Assembly (NCBI GenBank): GCA_903952205.1
Contig: CAJBEZ010000071.1
Span: 172,576 to 236,575, forward strand
Source: an uncultured Desulfomonile sp.
Lineage (GTDB): Bacteria > Desulfobacterota > Desulfomonilia > Desulfomonilales > Desulfomonilaceae
DNA length: 64,000 bases
Direction of reading: 5' to 3'
In this document: one piece after another, positions 38,716 through 47,777 of the stretch
Layout of the letters: each line of letters begins with the position of its first letter
Position numbering within the stretch: position 1 is the stretch's first letter
Position numbers and translations under genes: made by a program
Notes under the pieces: generated by a model
Databases searched by the model: none
The model's input: only the letters and a program-made list of their open reading frames with translations
What the model was told of the DNA's origin: nothing

Positions 38716-39555
38716 ATGTTTCTGAACGACGATTTTGTAAGACGTATGCGAAGAAATGGCATGGCTATGGCGGGCCTTGGCATCGTGGTAGTATTGTTTT
38801 GTGTGGCAATATTTGCGAATCAATTGTCTCCCTATCCTCCATCTCATATAGACACGACCAATATTCTTGCTCCCCCAACGTGGAGTCATCCATTAGGAAC
38901 TGATGTCCTGGGGCGTGATGTGTTATCAAGAATGATACATGGAGCGGGCGTCTCGTTAAGCGTTGGTTTTGTCGCCGTTGGGATTTCTACTCTTATAGGC
39001 ATGATACTTGGGGCTGTCTCAGGCTATTATGGAGGCTTGATGGATCGCATTGTGATGCGATTCGTTGATGTGATGCTGTGTTTTCCATCGTTTTTCCTGA
39101 TATTGGCTGTGATTGCCTTTGTGGGACCGAGTATATGGAACATCATGATTGTCATTGGCGTAACCTCCTGGATGGGTGTGGCGCGCCTTGTCCGGGCCGA
39201 GTTCCTGAGTATTCGTGAACGGGATTTCGTCCAGGCCGCGATAAGTCAGGGCGCCAGGGATGGACGCATCATATTTCTGCACATATTACCAAACGCCTTG
39301 GCGCCTGTTCTCGTGGCCGCCACTCTTGGGATCGCGTCTGCGGTGCTCATTGAATCCGGGCTATCGTTCCTTGGTATTGGAGTCCAACCCCCTGACCCAT
39401 CCTGGGGCAACATGCTTACCGAAGGAAAGGATAACATCGAAATAGCCTGGTGGCTTTCCGTTTATCCGGGCATGGCTATTTTGACTACAGTCATGGGGTA
39501 CAATATGCTCGGAGAGGGAATAAGAGATTCCCTGGACCCGAGACTTAGACGCTAA
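38716..39555 (+). CDS. ABC transporter permease, DppC/OppC type
   Basis: 279 residues. The N-terminal helix is preceded by FVRRMRRNGMAMAGLGIV, typical of OppC_N. HPLGTDVLGRDVLSR is the family signature, and the EAA loop is FVQAAISQGARDGRIIFLHILPNALAP. With DppB it would form the membrane channel. No ATP-binding subunits (DppD/F) follow; they must be elsewhere if the importer works. Confidence 0.93.
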   Translation: MFLNDDFVRRMRRNGMAMAGLGIVVVLFCVAIFANQLSPYPPSHIDTTNILAPPTWSHPLGTDVLGRDVLSRMIHGAGVSLSVGFVAVGISTLIGMILGAVSGYYGGLMDRIVMRFVDVMLCFPSFFLILAVIAFVGPSIWNIMIVIGVTSWMGVARLVRAEFLSIRERDFVQAAISQGARDGRIIFLHILPNALAPVLVAATLGIASAVLIESGLSFLGIGVQPPDPSWGNMLTEGKDNIEIAWWLSVYPGMAILTTVMGYNMLGEGIRDSLDPRLRR

Positions 39556-39590
39556 GGGGAAACGAATTTTCTAGTTTGAGGTAAATTGGT

Positions 39591-40457
39591 ATGGCTCTTA
39601 AAATTGGATGGTTTTCCTCTGGACGGGATCCAGCGGCCAGAAATCTTCTCAAAACTGTTTGCGATTACATAACCGCAGAGAAACCGCCAGTCGAAATCTC
39701 CTGGATTTTCTGTCCCAGAGAAACAGGGGACGCGCCATTTAGCGAAGAATATAAACAGAGAGAAATGTTTTTCGATCTGGCCGCAGGTCTTGACATACCC
39801 GTAGCGACTCTCTCCTACGTAAATTTTCTACCGGAACTGAGGAAGAAAGGCATAACTGAAAGCGCCACCGCTGAGATGGCGTCTCCTTCTCTTCAGGAAT
39901 GGCGTGACCTTTTTGGTCGGGAAGTTGTGCGCGTCATCGATATGTTGCCTTCTGTAGACCTGGTGGTGATGGCCGGATACATGCTCATCATTGGTAGACC
40001 GGAGCTTGAAGCCTTTGACATGGTCAACATCCACCCCGCCCTGCCCTGGGGTCCCAAGGGAACATGGCAAGAGGTCATACACAGATTGATAGCCGACGAC
40101 GCCTCGGAACAGGGTATCATGGTGCACCTTGTCACAGGTGAACTTGACCGCGGTCCAGTCATCTCATATACACGTTTTCCAATTAAAGGGGAGAACTGGA
40201 ACGAATTGTGGAATCAATGGCGTACTGAAATTTCTCCGGAATCGGACATCAACGCCAGGGAATCCCATCCCCTTTTCAAAGAAATTAGACGCCAGGGAGA
40301 GATGAGGGAGCTTCCCTTGCTCAATATCGCTATCGGGGAACTGGCCGGTGGTCAACTGCTGGTTCGAGATCACAAAATCTTCAGCAAGGGCCTGGTTCAG
40401 GATTCAGGTGTTGACCTGACCGACATAATTGAGGATTTCATATCCAGGAACATGTAA
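39591..40457 (+). CDS. Formyltransferase-family protein (PurN-like)
   Basis: 288 residues. The formyl-transferase core is recognisable: VVMAGYMLII, then VNIHPALPWGPKGTW (His in place for formyl transfer), VHLVTGELDRGPVI. PurN makes formylglycinamide ribotide, but this protein is longer than PurN (about 200) and its ends differ, so the acceptor may be other than GAR. It lies 35 bases after the permease, probably in the same operon. Confidence 0.75.
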   Translation: MALKIGWFSSGRDPAARNLLKTVCDYITAEKPPVEISWIFCPRETGDAPFSEEYKQREMFFDLAAGLDIPVATLSYVNFLPELRKKGITESATAEMASPSLQEWRDLFGREVVRVIDMLPSVDLVVMAGYMLIIGRPELEAFDMVNIHPALPWGPKGTWQEVIHRLIADDASEQGIMVHLVTGELDRGPVISYTRFPIKGENWNELWNQWRTEISPESDINARESHPLFKEIRRQGEMRELPLLNIAIGELAGGQLLVRDHKIFSKGLVQDSGVDLTDIIEDFISRNM

Positions 40458-40495
40458 TGAGGCTTAGGCTAATTTAGCGGTTCTTGTCTCACATC

Positions 40496-41968
40496 CTACA
40501 AGTAAAGCGAAAGTTGGTTCCACCGAAGAGCGGCAGCCTCTACAATAATAGACCAAAGATTAGTTTGCTCCACGTGTATCTTTCCTATACCGGTCATCCC
40601 GACCATCGCGGACTCAGGGGCCAGTGGAAACTTGGCCTTTACCCGGCAGACATTGCCTTGCCTCGGCATAATTTCAGCGCTTGGGGCAACCTCGTTAACT
40701 ACGAGTTTGTAGCTCGTGAGGGGGTTGTTGTTGAGATAAACATTAACAGTCTGCCCCTGTCTGACTATCGCAGCCTTGTTGTCGGGGACAAGGACCTCGG
40801 CTGCAAGTTCCCCATGAGCGGCTATCTCGCAGAACGGTTCCCCTGCGCTTATCTTTTTACCTGCGAGACTATCCACGTCTTTGGTCATTATGATGCCACC
40901 GGTTGGCGCCTTGATGGTTAGAAACTGGGATTGCCATCTTAAGAACTTCAGTTCCTCGATCTTTTTCTGCCTTTCCAGCTCGGCGATTTTCCTCTCCCCT
41001 AACTTTGAAGGCGTCTTGTCGGCCTCACGTGTAAGGCGCTCTATTTGCCGTGCCATTATCTCGATTTCTCTCTCCGTCTTGGCGATCTTGAATTTAATCT
41101 CCTTTGGATCTAAAACTGCCAGGACCTCACCCTGCTTAACGTGAGCGCCCTCCTTTACAAGGACCTTGTCTATCAAACCTTCTATCTTACAAAACGCAAA
41201 ATTCCTCTCCCACGGAACAATTAAAGTCTCACCACCCACGGTGTAATCGATTGGGAAAAGAAAAAGCAGCCAGATAATGAGCGTCAAGGCTATGGCCCCT
41301 GCAATCCACAAACGCCGATCCGACGCTTCGAACCTTTTCCTACTAGGCTCAACAGGGTCTAACAACTTGACCAGTCCAGGTTTTTGCTCGATTAACCATT
41401 TCTCCAGAAGGATGGGCGCCAACAGTGGAGCGGCTTCTATGAACGCAACAACAGGCAGTCTGTGAGGCGCTTTGTCTGCAAAGAATTCACATACAATATG
41501 GGCCACAGGTTGATCACTATCGACCAGAGGCAGGCTTAGAAAGTAGCGGCACTTCGAAAATTCAGTATAAGATTTAACGGCTGTCTTAATGTCGTCGGCT
41601 ATTCCATGAAGACCAAAATCACAGTCATCACCGTCACACGACAGCAACAAACCTTTCCCTAATGATTTTATTCCTGCCCCCAGATCATTCATCCTCGAAT
41701 AAGATTCGGATTTCTTCTCAATTGACGGTTGGTGGTTCATCGCGACAACCCGGGAAGAACCACCTATGTGCATGATTATGAAACACCTGTCAAACTCGAT
41801 GAATGCCCTCAGGTCATTAACCAGGAAAAGACACAAATCAGAAAAAGTTTTCTGTAAGGCTGTTCTCCTCACAATCTCAAAAGCTAATGCGAGTGTTTTT
41901 TCTCTTATATCTTGAGGCGCAGGTGCGTCGTGTTTGTCATTCATATCTTTGGCTTCTGATTGGTTCAT
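40496..41968 (-). CDS. GAF-domain / HlyD-type adaptor membrane protein
   Basis: 490 residues. The cytoplasmic N-terminal part resembles a GAF sensor (about 25-190). A single membrane helix (about 216-238; AIALTLIIWLLFLFPI) leads to a periplasmic HlyD/membrane-fusion arm. That arm has a lipoyl-like half (VLVKEGAHVKQGEVLAVLDP), a coiled-coil hairpin (about 285-345) and a beta-barrel (VLVPDNKAAIVRQGQTV). The combination is unusual, because adaptors normally have little in the cytoplasm. It is the last gene of the four-gene exporter operon, 39 bases after the M50-HlyD gene. I infer that the GAF domain senses a ligand or signal and gates export; no family name is known to me. Confidence 0.82.
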   Translation of the reverse strand: MNQSEAKDMNDKHDAPAPQDIREKTLALAFEIVRRTALQKTFSDLCLFLVNDLRAFIEFDRCFIIMHIGGSSRVVAMNHQPSIEKKSESYSRMNDLGAGIKSLGKGLLLSCDGDDCDFGLHGIADDIKTAVKSYTEFSKCRYFLSLPLVDSDQPVAHIVCEFFADKAPHRLPVVAFIEAAPLLAPILLEKWLIEQKPGLVKLLDPVEPSRKRFEASDRRLWIAGAIALTLIIWLLFLFPIDYTVGGETLIVPWERNFAFCKIEGLIDKVLVKEGAHVKQGEVLAVLDPKEIKFKIAKTEREIEIMARQIERLTREADKTPSKLGERKIAELERQKKIEELKFLRWQSQFLTIKAPTGGIIMTKDVDSLAGKKISAGEPFCEIAAHGELAAEVLVPDNKAAIVRQGQTVNVYLNNNPLTSYKLVVNEVAPSAEIMPRQGNVCRVKAKFPLAPESAMVGMTGIGKIHVEQTNLWSIIVEAAALRWNQLSLYL

Positions 41969-42007
41969 GCCGATTACCTAAGTTTCAGGAATAACATTAC
42001 ATTTAAA

Positions 42008-44122
42008 TTACAACAGGGACTCACGGTTAAAAGCCCTGGCCCCTGAAGACAGGAATCTACTCAACAGGCTTTTCCGAGGCGATTCCACAGCGCACCTTCC
42101 TGTGAGACCTAACTGCAAACCATCTTTGTTATCAAAAGGAATATTACAGACATATTGGGCGTCCAGCGGGGCGTCTCTCAGTGTTTCACTTTTCGGCTCG
42201 GTAGCTATTTCTCCACCGAAACGACTGGAAAATGGTGAGTTCCTGAGATCCTTTTCGCTGTATGGCATGATTTGCTCTACTTTGTCCGAGTATATTCGAC
42301 CTGACCTCACAGGAAACCATACATGGACGGTCTGACCTTTGAAGACCTTGTTTCGGTCTGATTCCGGAACAAGTATTCTTATTACGCAGTCCTTGTTTGA
42401 CTTCAGTTCACCAACGACGGTCCCTTTACCCGGCTGAAAACCGTTCTGAACTCGATAATCCAATCTGGTAACCACACCTGAGAAGGGCGCTACAATTCCG
42501 CTCTTAGCGAGGGCAAGGTCTGTTTCCAACAATTTTGTTTCGTGTTCGAGTTGCTCAGATTCGACCAGCTTCTCAGCGGCTTTTGACATCTCCTTATCGT
42601 CAAGTAACAGTAATTCGACCTGAATTTTTGTGGTTAAACAGTCTACTCTTTTCTTGTAAAGATCGAGTTCAAGCAGCGTAGGATCCAGTTGCAACAGTAA
42701 AGAATCTTTTTGTGTGGGTTGCCCGTCCCTGATATGGACCTTGCTAATCGATGTCTGCAATGGAACCGTAATCTTTTGACTGAGTGTTGAATCCAGGTAA
42801 CACGGATAAACTGTTTTACTCGACATGGGCTTCAAGAGAATCAATAACGCGACTAACAATACGGAAGAGAAGATTGCCGCTCCCTTGGGGTTAATGTGGA
42901 TTTCCGCTCGTTTGAGGTACAGGTTCTTTATACCCCTTGCCATAGGAAGCAGGACAAGAGCGAGCAGGCCGATTAACGCTAGTATTACCCCGATCAGTTT
43001 GTTGAATCTGTAATAAACCCCCATGACAATGGCAAAATATAGAAACGCACGATAGAGTAAAGCGCTTATCCCGTAGGTTGTGAATATCAGGGTTTCTTTA
43101 GGGGTAACGGCAGGATTCTGTATGCCCTGGAGACCCATAACCCCTTTCATGAACAGGAACCTCATGTAGGACAGGGACTTGGACGACAGATTTGTCACTC
43201 CCAGTAGATCCGAAAGGATGTAATATCCGTCATATCTCATCAATGGGTTTGCATTGAAGAGCACAGTCGACACAAATGAGACCGCCATAAGGTAAAACGC
43301 TAGAGAGTTGAGAACACCTGGACGAGAAAAATACCAGACGTAAGAAGCCAGGATGGCAAGCGCCCCCTCCGCGACAATACCGGCGACGCTTATCGAAATG
43401 CGTTCTTTGCGGTCCGCTAACTGCCAGGCCTGCGTGGTATTACAATAGAGGCATGGGAAAAAGATGAGGAACGCTACACCCATCTGGGGTACACGCAACC
43501 CAAAGCTCTTTGCTCTGTAAGCATGTGCAAATTCATGCGCCAGCTTGGTTATCCCAAGGGTGACCCACAGGTATAGAAGATTATGGAAATTGAAAAAGAA
43601 CAGAAACTCACTGTCCTTGCTCATGGCTGCAAGGAGGCCAATATAAACAGCGCCAGGGGCCAGAAGAGCCAGCATTGAGATTGTCCACTTATTCGCAACC
43701 AACCTGTATAGCCGGATAGTCTTCTCCAGAAACTTGTCTGGATTGAACAGAGGGATAAACATGAAATACATTCCGGCTAATCTTCTGGATCTTTTGGCAT
43801 CAACCAATCTTTGTCCCAACTCTTTCTGAAACTTGACCGTTCCAAATCCAGTACCCAGCAATAGCCCTGCTTGAGCCGCTTTAGAGATTATCAAACGAGC
43901 GTCTTCCGTTGAATAGAATTGACCGGATGACTTCAATCGAGTGACCGCTTCTTCTGCTGTGATTGTTCCATCAAGTATTTTGAGAAGTTCGTATTCCCAT
44001 CTGGATAGACGGAAGTATTTTTCTGAGACGGGGTCTTTGAGGACGATATTCTTCTCTCCTCCCGACTCGTGTATAGGAGATGATTCAAGATCAGGACGAA
44101 ATTTGGGGCAGGGTTCTTTCAT
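42008..44122 (-). CDS. PqqD-like / M50 zinc-protease-like / HlyD fusion membrane protein (YydH-like)
   Basis: 704 residues. The N-terminus (about 30-95) resembles a PqqD/winged-helix substrate-binding domain (FRLSRWEYELLKILDG). A polytopic membrane core follows, with an M50 site-2-protease zinc motif HEFAH at 196-200 and a second conserved site NPLMRYDGYY around residue 298, where Asp298 is the expected third ligand. A final membrane helix near 415 leads to a periplasmic HlyD-like arm (about 440-690) with a lipoyl-like half and coiled coil. All catalytic residues seem kept. Related proteins are annotated as putative peptide zinc metalloproteases. The fusion with an adaptor arm, and its place between TolC and adaptor genes, suggest it forms the inner-membrane part of an exporter. 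Function is inference. Confidence 0.84.
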   Translation of the reverse strand: MKEPCPKFRPDLESSPIHESGGEKNIVLKDPVSEKYFRLSRWEYELLKILDGTITAEEAVTRLKSSGQFYSTEDARLIISKAAQAGLLLGTGFGTVKFQKELGQRLVDAKRSRRLAGMYFMFIPLFNPDKFLEKTIRLYRLVANKWTISMLALLAPGAVYIGLLAAMSKDSEFLFFFNFHNLLYLWVTLGITKLAHEFAHAYRAKSFGLRVPQMGVAFLIFFPCLYCNTTQAWQLADRKERISISVAGIVAEGALAILASYVWYFSRPGVLNSLAFYLMAVSFVSTVLFNANPLMRYDGYYILSDLLGVTNLSSKSLSYMRFLFMKGVMGLQGIQNPAVTPKETLIFTTYGISALLYRAFLYFAIVMGVYYRFNKLIGVILALIGLLALVLLPMARGIKNLYLKRAEIHINPKGAAIFSSVLLVALLILLKPMSSKTVYPCYLDSTLSQKITVPLQTSISKVHIRDGQPTQKDSLLLQLDPTLLELDLYKKRVDCLTTKIQVELLLLDDKEMSKAAEKLVESEQLEHETKLLETDLALAKSGIVAPFSGVVTRLDYRVQNGFQPGKGTVVGELKSNKDCVIRILVPESDRNKVFKGQTVHVWFPVRSGRIYSDKVEQIMPYSEKDLRNSPFSSRFGGEIATEPKSETLRDAPLDAQYVCNIPFDNKDGLQLGLTGRCAVESPRKSLLSRFLSSGARAFNRESLL

Positions 44123-44176
44123 GAGCGTGACCTTCTGGTCCGCCGGATATCTGCAATTACGATGAGTTAGTAACTG

Positions 44177-45715
44177 CTACGGCGCTGGTTCGTTATAACT
44201 AACGCCCGTAGCGCTATTGAGTTCCGCCAAAGTAGCGTTAACTTCACCCAAAGCCCTCATCTTCTCAATCTCATCATTTGTTGTGTCTGCTCTGGCTTCG
44301 TCAACACTAATTTTATCTGTGGCGTTTTTTGTATGTCTCTGCTCAACTATTCTCGACACACGAAAGCTACTGTCCAAGGAATCCTGAGTGCGTCGGAGTT
44401 CTGCAACTGCATCCAGATAAGCTAGTGCAGCGGTCCTTACCTGTGAAGCTATGCCAATGACAACGTTGCCTATTTCGGTTTCAGAGCTTGCGACAAGTGC
44501 TCGTGCAGCGTTGGATTCATTCAGATTGGCAACCCACTGAACAAAATCAAACTGCATCTGGCCACCAACGTCTTTCCAGTCCTTGTTATAGAGATACTTG
44601 TCCTTATCATGAGTTTGACGCCAGTAAACGTTCAGCCTGGGCAGATACTTGACAAGTGTTCGCTTGTAATCGTTGACGGAATTCAAATGATTCAAACCGG
44701 ATTGTATGGCTTCCGGTCGATTCTGAATAGCAACCATCTCCAATTCACTTGCACAAACTGGGATTGGAGTCGCCAGTGCGCCGATGACACTAAAACCACC
44801 CACGCAGGTATCCGGAGACAACGCAAGGGCCGACGCCAGAAGATTTCGCTGACGGTGGATATCGTTAATCAATTTTTCTTTAAGGTTTCTCGCCTTACTG
44901 AGGTTTCGCCGATGTCTGTGATAGTCCTCAACATTTATAAGGTGACGCTCGAATAGTTTTTCTCCATCCTGTATAAGACGATCTCGAAGCTCAACCAGTC
45001 GTTCAGCCTTGGGTAATGCGTCCTGTAAACTTAGCAGCCTGAAATATGACGATTCAACGACTCCCAGGACCTTCTGAGCTACACGAACCCGCTGGTAATG
45101 AGACCTCAACCTTTCATTTATGCTGCTCCGCGACAGATAGAACGCAAGGGCAGCATCGGTTGGGCTCCAATTTGTCTCCATAAGCAAGCGAAAGGTGCTT
45201 CGTTCATGACCCACTGCCCAGTTACTCACCTGGCCAGCTCCTCCAAAACCCGGAGGAAGACCCTGGTTCCCGCCCTGATCTGAGTAGGTATATGCGATGT
45301 TGTCACGTTCAGCGAGTTCCGTCGATACAAGGAAGTTGGGTAAAAGCTTGGTCTTTGAGCTGTACTCGATGGAGCGTTTGGCGAGTTCCTGAAATTGGGC
45401 TGTACGGAGATCCAGGTTGTTTGCCAGCGCTAGCGCCCGACAATCCGCAAGAGTCAACTGCTTCTTGGCTATCACGGTAGTGGCCGGTCTGATTCGTTTA
45501 TCCGCCAAGGCCGCTGCTGATTTCATGAGAGAAATATTGGCCTCGTTACCTTGTCTTATAGGGTCTACAACCCCATCCTTTATTGCCTTCAAAGATGGGA
45601 ATGGGGACCTGACTCGTTCTCCAAGATGCGACTGGCACGACACCAGCAGAGCGCTGAATGCGACCATTGTAAGGAAAATAGAATATCTTGGGGTATGGAA
45701 AGACCGGTTCTTCAA
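44177..45715 (-). CDS. TolC-family outer-membrane efflux/secretion lipoprotein
   Basis: 512 residues with a lipobox (LVSC, Cys at about 27) that would anchor it to the outer membrane. The body has the two TolC/OEP repeats: an internal LTLADCRALALANNLDLRTAQF, and later RPEAIQSGLNHLNSVNDYKRTLVKYLPRLN. Long helical stretches form the periplasmic tunnel. TolC-type proteins form the exit duct for type 1 secretion and drug efflux. It sits between the periplasmic adaptor and the M50-HlyD gene; gaps of 9 and 54 bases suggest one operon. Confidence 0.88.
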   Translation of the reverse strand: MKNRSFHTPRYSIFLTMVAFSALLVSCQSHLGERVRSPFPSLKAIKDGVVDPIRQGNEANISLMKSAAALADKRIRPATTVIAKKQLTLADCRALALANNLDLRTAQFQELAKRSIEYSSKTKLLPNFLVSTELAERDNIAYTYSDQGGNQGLPPGFGGAGQVSNWAVGHERSTFRLLMETNWSPTDAALAFYLSRSSINERLRSHYQRVRVAQKVLGVVESSYFRLLSLQDALPKAERLVELRDRLIQDGEKLFERHLINVEDYHRHRRNLSKARNLKEKLINDIHRQRNLLASALALSPDTCVGGFSVIGALATPIPVCASELEMVAIQNRPEAIQSGLNHLNSVNDYKRTLVKYLPRLNVYWRQTHDKDKYLYNKDWKDVGGQMQFDFVQWVANLNESNAARALVASSETEIGNVVIGIASQVRTAALAYLDAVAELRRTQDSLDSSFRVSRIVEQRHTKNATDKISVDEARADTTNDEIEKMRALGEVNATLAELNSATGVSYNEPAP

Positions 45716-45724
45716 CGACAGACC

Positions 45725-46600
45725 TCACTGGACCAGTTCAAGCGATCCGGTGGTCCCTACTTGGAGGTCTCCACTAGAGTTGTCTATCAATATGTGGACC
45801 TTTAGCGTCTTGGATTGGGGGTCTACGAGGACACCCACTTTGTCTACCGTCCCTTCGTATTTCTTTCCCGACCCATGCACGAAAGTCGTCCGCGCCCCTT
45901 TAACGAATTTTGGAGCCTGGCTTTCAGGCACATTGGCCACTGCGAAAACCTTTGATTTGTCAACCAGGGCGAACACATTGTCATACTGGTTGACTACTTC
46001 TTCCGGTTGCTTGTAACGGACAGCCAGGTATCCGGAAAAAGGCGCCGTAACTTTGCATGATTCAAGATCCATGAGGGCAAGTTTCAGTTCTTCACGGGCC
46101 TCGAGGAGACGGTGCCGTTCTATATCCATCTGGGTTTTAGCTTTTGTAACATCCTGCTGCGTGCCAGCATTTAGAGAAAGGAGTTCTTCTTTTGTCTTGA
46201 GGTCCTCTTCGGCGTTCTTCAGCGACAATTCAAGGCCCTTCACTCGCTCCTCAGACTTCTTCCCCATTAGTTTGTATCGGTCAGGAGAGATCAAAAGCAC
46301 AACAGAGCCCTTGGAAACAGGATCCCCCTCCTCAAAATTTATTCTATCAATCACTCCCTTGACTTCAGTTCCAACGTTTGCGGATTTGAAAGGATGGACC
46401 ACGGCGGCTTCTATACGATCGAGACGGTCAATATCAAACTCTTTGTTTTCCGATGAGGTTCGCGGACCGGGCGGAGCTTTGTAACTCTGACCGGCTTCTT
46501 CGACCAGGGGGGTAATCTTGTCAGCTTCTGAAGCTGAGAAAAGGGAACAGGGAGTCAAGCACACCACAAGCGTGACGACAAAAACCAACAACCTACCCAT
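45725..46600 (-). CDS. Periplasmic adaptor (membrane-fusion) protein, HlyD/RND type
   Basis: 291 residues: signal peptide (about 1-25), lipoyl-like strand pair (VIDRINFEEGDPVSKGSVVLLIS), a coiled-coil hairpin (about 115-180; SEERVKGLELSLKNAEEDLK), then the second lipoyl half (APFSGYLAVRYKQPEEVV) and beta-barrel. It links inner-membrane components to TolC. It is the first gene of the four-gene leftward operon. No RND pump or ABC transporter accompanies it, unlike the usual gene set. Confidence 0.87.
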   Translation of the reverse strand: MGRLLVFVVTLVVCLTPCSLFSASEADKITPLVEEAGQSYKAPPGPRTSSENKEFDIDRLDRIEAAVVHPFKSANVGTEVKGVIDRINFEEGDPVSKGSVVLLISPDRYKLMGKKSEERVKGLELSLKNAEEDLKTKEELLSLNAGTQQDVTKAKTQMDIERHRLLEAREELKLALMDLESCKVTAPFSGYLAVRYKQPEEVVNQYDNVFALVDKSKVFAVANVPESQAPKFVKGARTTFVHGSGKKYEGTVDKVGVLVDPQSKTLKVHILIDNSSGDLQVGTTGSLELVQ

Positions 46601-46656
46601 ACGGATATCACCCCTCGAAACAGCTTTTGGTTAAACGAAGCCCCCCCAAAGGACAG

Positions 46657-46672
46657 GTGGTCCAACGACCAC
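46657..46672. repeat. Perfect 6-bp hairpin in the exporter operon leader
   Basis: GTGGTC-CAAC-GACCAC, 57 bases upstream of the adaptor ATG on the minus strand, possibly an mRNA leader hairpin. Confidence 0.45.
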
Positions 46673-46727
46673 AAAACGTGTTAATCCCCGGAAGACCTTC
46701 AATATGCTTACATATTAGGCGTGTATA

Positions 46728-46764
46728 TCGTTACAGCTCTTCGCGTCTATTGTCAAAACAATAG
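46728..46764 (-). promoter_or_regulatory. Candidate promoter overlapped by a palindrome for the exporter operon
   Basis: A perfect inverted repeat CTATTGT-N4-ACAATAG (46747-46764) contains a leftward TTGACA (46751-46756). Seventeen bases on is TAACGA (weak -10, 46728-46733). A repressor bound at the palindrome would block the -35. The promoter match is moderate and the palindrome is exact. Confidence 0.45.
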
Positions 46765-47114
46765 TAATGGGAAGAGAAAGCCGAATTAAATACTACACAT
46801 TATTTCAATCGCTTAGAGATTTGATAAATCCAGGCCGTGATGTTCCGCACACTCCCAGATGTCTCAAAAAACTGCGAGATGAACCACATTGAAAACTCCT
46901 TCCGTAAGACTAGATGCCAGATTTAGCGCGCAACAAAGTTGCTGGGCATATCTCGATTCACCTTGATACGTCAGATGGCCAAGATGGGTATTAATAAATA
47001 TAATCACAAATAATGTCATATTTTGCACACATTTTATTTGACAAAAAATCTGAGAGGTTTAAACTTACCGTAAGGCGCAAAGCTAATCTTTGAGTTTAAT
47101 TTTCAGGGGTGGGT

Positions 47115-47228
47115 ATGGGTGACGAGAGAATTGAGTGTCTTAGGTGGTATCTTCTACTGCTGTTAGGCGCAAGTATCGCACCCATTGCCTTGGCGTGTTC
47201 GGCGGGTGTTTTTACACCTTCAAGGTAA
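47115..47228 (+). CDS. Candidate 37-residue micro-lipoprotein
   Basis: Short frame: ATG with AGGGGTGGG just upstream, an acidic start MGDERIECLRW, then a hydrophobic run (YLLLLLGASIAPIALAC) that ends in a lipobox-like ALAC. About ten residues follow it. It could be a tiny outer-membrane lipoprotein like entericidin, or a chance frame. It lies ahead of the small exported protein on the same strand. Confidence 0.35.
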   Translation: MGDERIECLRWYLLLLLGASIAPIALACSAGVFTPSR

Positions 47229-47346
47229 GCGCTGGTGTAGCGTTCCTCCGCTTGGATGGACATTTGTACCTTCAAATAGTAAGGCGAGTACATCCATGTA
47301 AATTAATTACCGGAACACCTCACTAGTTGTTTTAAGGCGGGAGGTA

Positions 47347-47667
47347 ATGGTGGTCAAACATATAGTAAATGCCGGAATAGTTCTGCTTATGGTGGTTTTA
47401 ACCATTTCATTCTGTCATGCTTTAACTATGGAAGATACTGGATTTACCTGGAAGTCAGCAGATGTGAATGAGCGAGAGGATTTTTGTAAACCGATAGCCG
47501 CAAAGTTAGGAAGAGACTGTCAGCAATGGATAAATGACATAAACTCAGTCTTTGACACTAACAATCCTATTATATTGAATATGAAGCTAATCACCGTTTT
47601 GAATTTGGCGCATTTATGGTACACGGCTACTGAGGGAAAGTGTCGATTAGCTAATCAAATCAAATGA
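47347..47667 (+). CDS. Small exported protein, unknown
   Basis: 106 residues, with a signal peptide (about 8-26; VLLMVVLTISFCHA). The mature 80 residues have three cysteines (FCKP, DCQQW, KCRL) and a WINDINSVFDTNN segment. No family recognised. GGGAGG lies 2 bases before the ATG, and a GTG codon one position on is also plausible. It precedes the giant adhesin gene by 250 bases on the same strand. Confidence 0.65.
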   Translation: MVVKHIVNAGIVLLMVVLTISFCHALTMEDTGFTWKSADVNEREDFCKPIAAKLGRDCQQWINDINSVFDTNNPIILNMKLITVLNLAHLWYTATEGKCRLANQIK

Positions 47668-47695
47668 TATCGGATGTGACTGATCATCATAGTAC

Positions 47696-47726
47696 AGATT
47701 GCGGTTTTTTAAGATAGATTGCGGTT
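47696..47726. repeat. Direct repeat of AGATTGCGGTT upstream of the giant gene
   Basis: Two exact 11-base copies at 47696-47706 and 47716-47726, spaced 20 bases start to start (about two helical turns). This is a usual layout for a dimeric activator or repressor site. They lie 190-220 bases ahead of the giant gene's ATG. Confidence 0.5.
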
Positions 47727-47777
47727 ACAATCATGTTAGTAAGCTGGTAGCGTATTATTAATATTCCTGAATTAACC

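Larger units (their letters stand above)
46601..47114. other. Divergent control region between the exporter operon and the adhesin-side genes
   Basis: 514 bases without a credible gene. Contains the hairpin at 46657-46672, the palindromic TTGACA region at 46728-46764, a plus-strand TTGACA near 47038 about 75 bases ahead of the micro-ORF, and an inverted TTTAAACT/AGTTTAA pair (47060-47099) in what would be its leader. Confidence 0.4.

Noticed and set aside
47060..47100. GCGCAAAGCTAA resembles a piece of the c-di-GMP-I (GEMM) riboswitch
   Set aside because: The other half of the motif (the CAGGGCAAACC-like segment and its GNRA stem) is missing, so a functional aptamer cannot be drawn.
47096..47326. 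Two overlapping opposite frames of 65 and 60 codons
   Set aside because: Neither has a ribosome site or protein-like composition; the 37-codon frame on the plus strand is the better candidate here.
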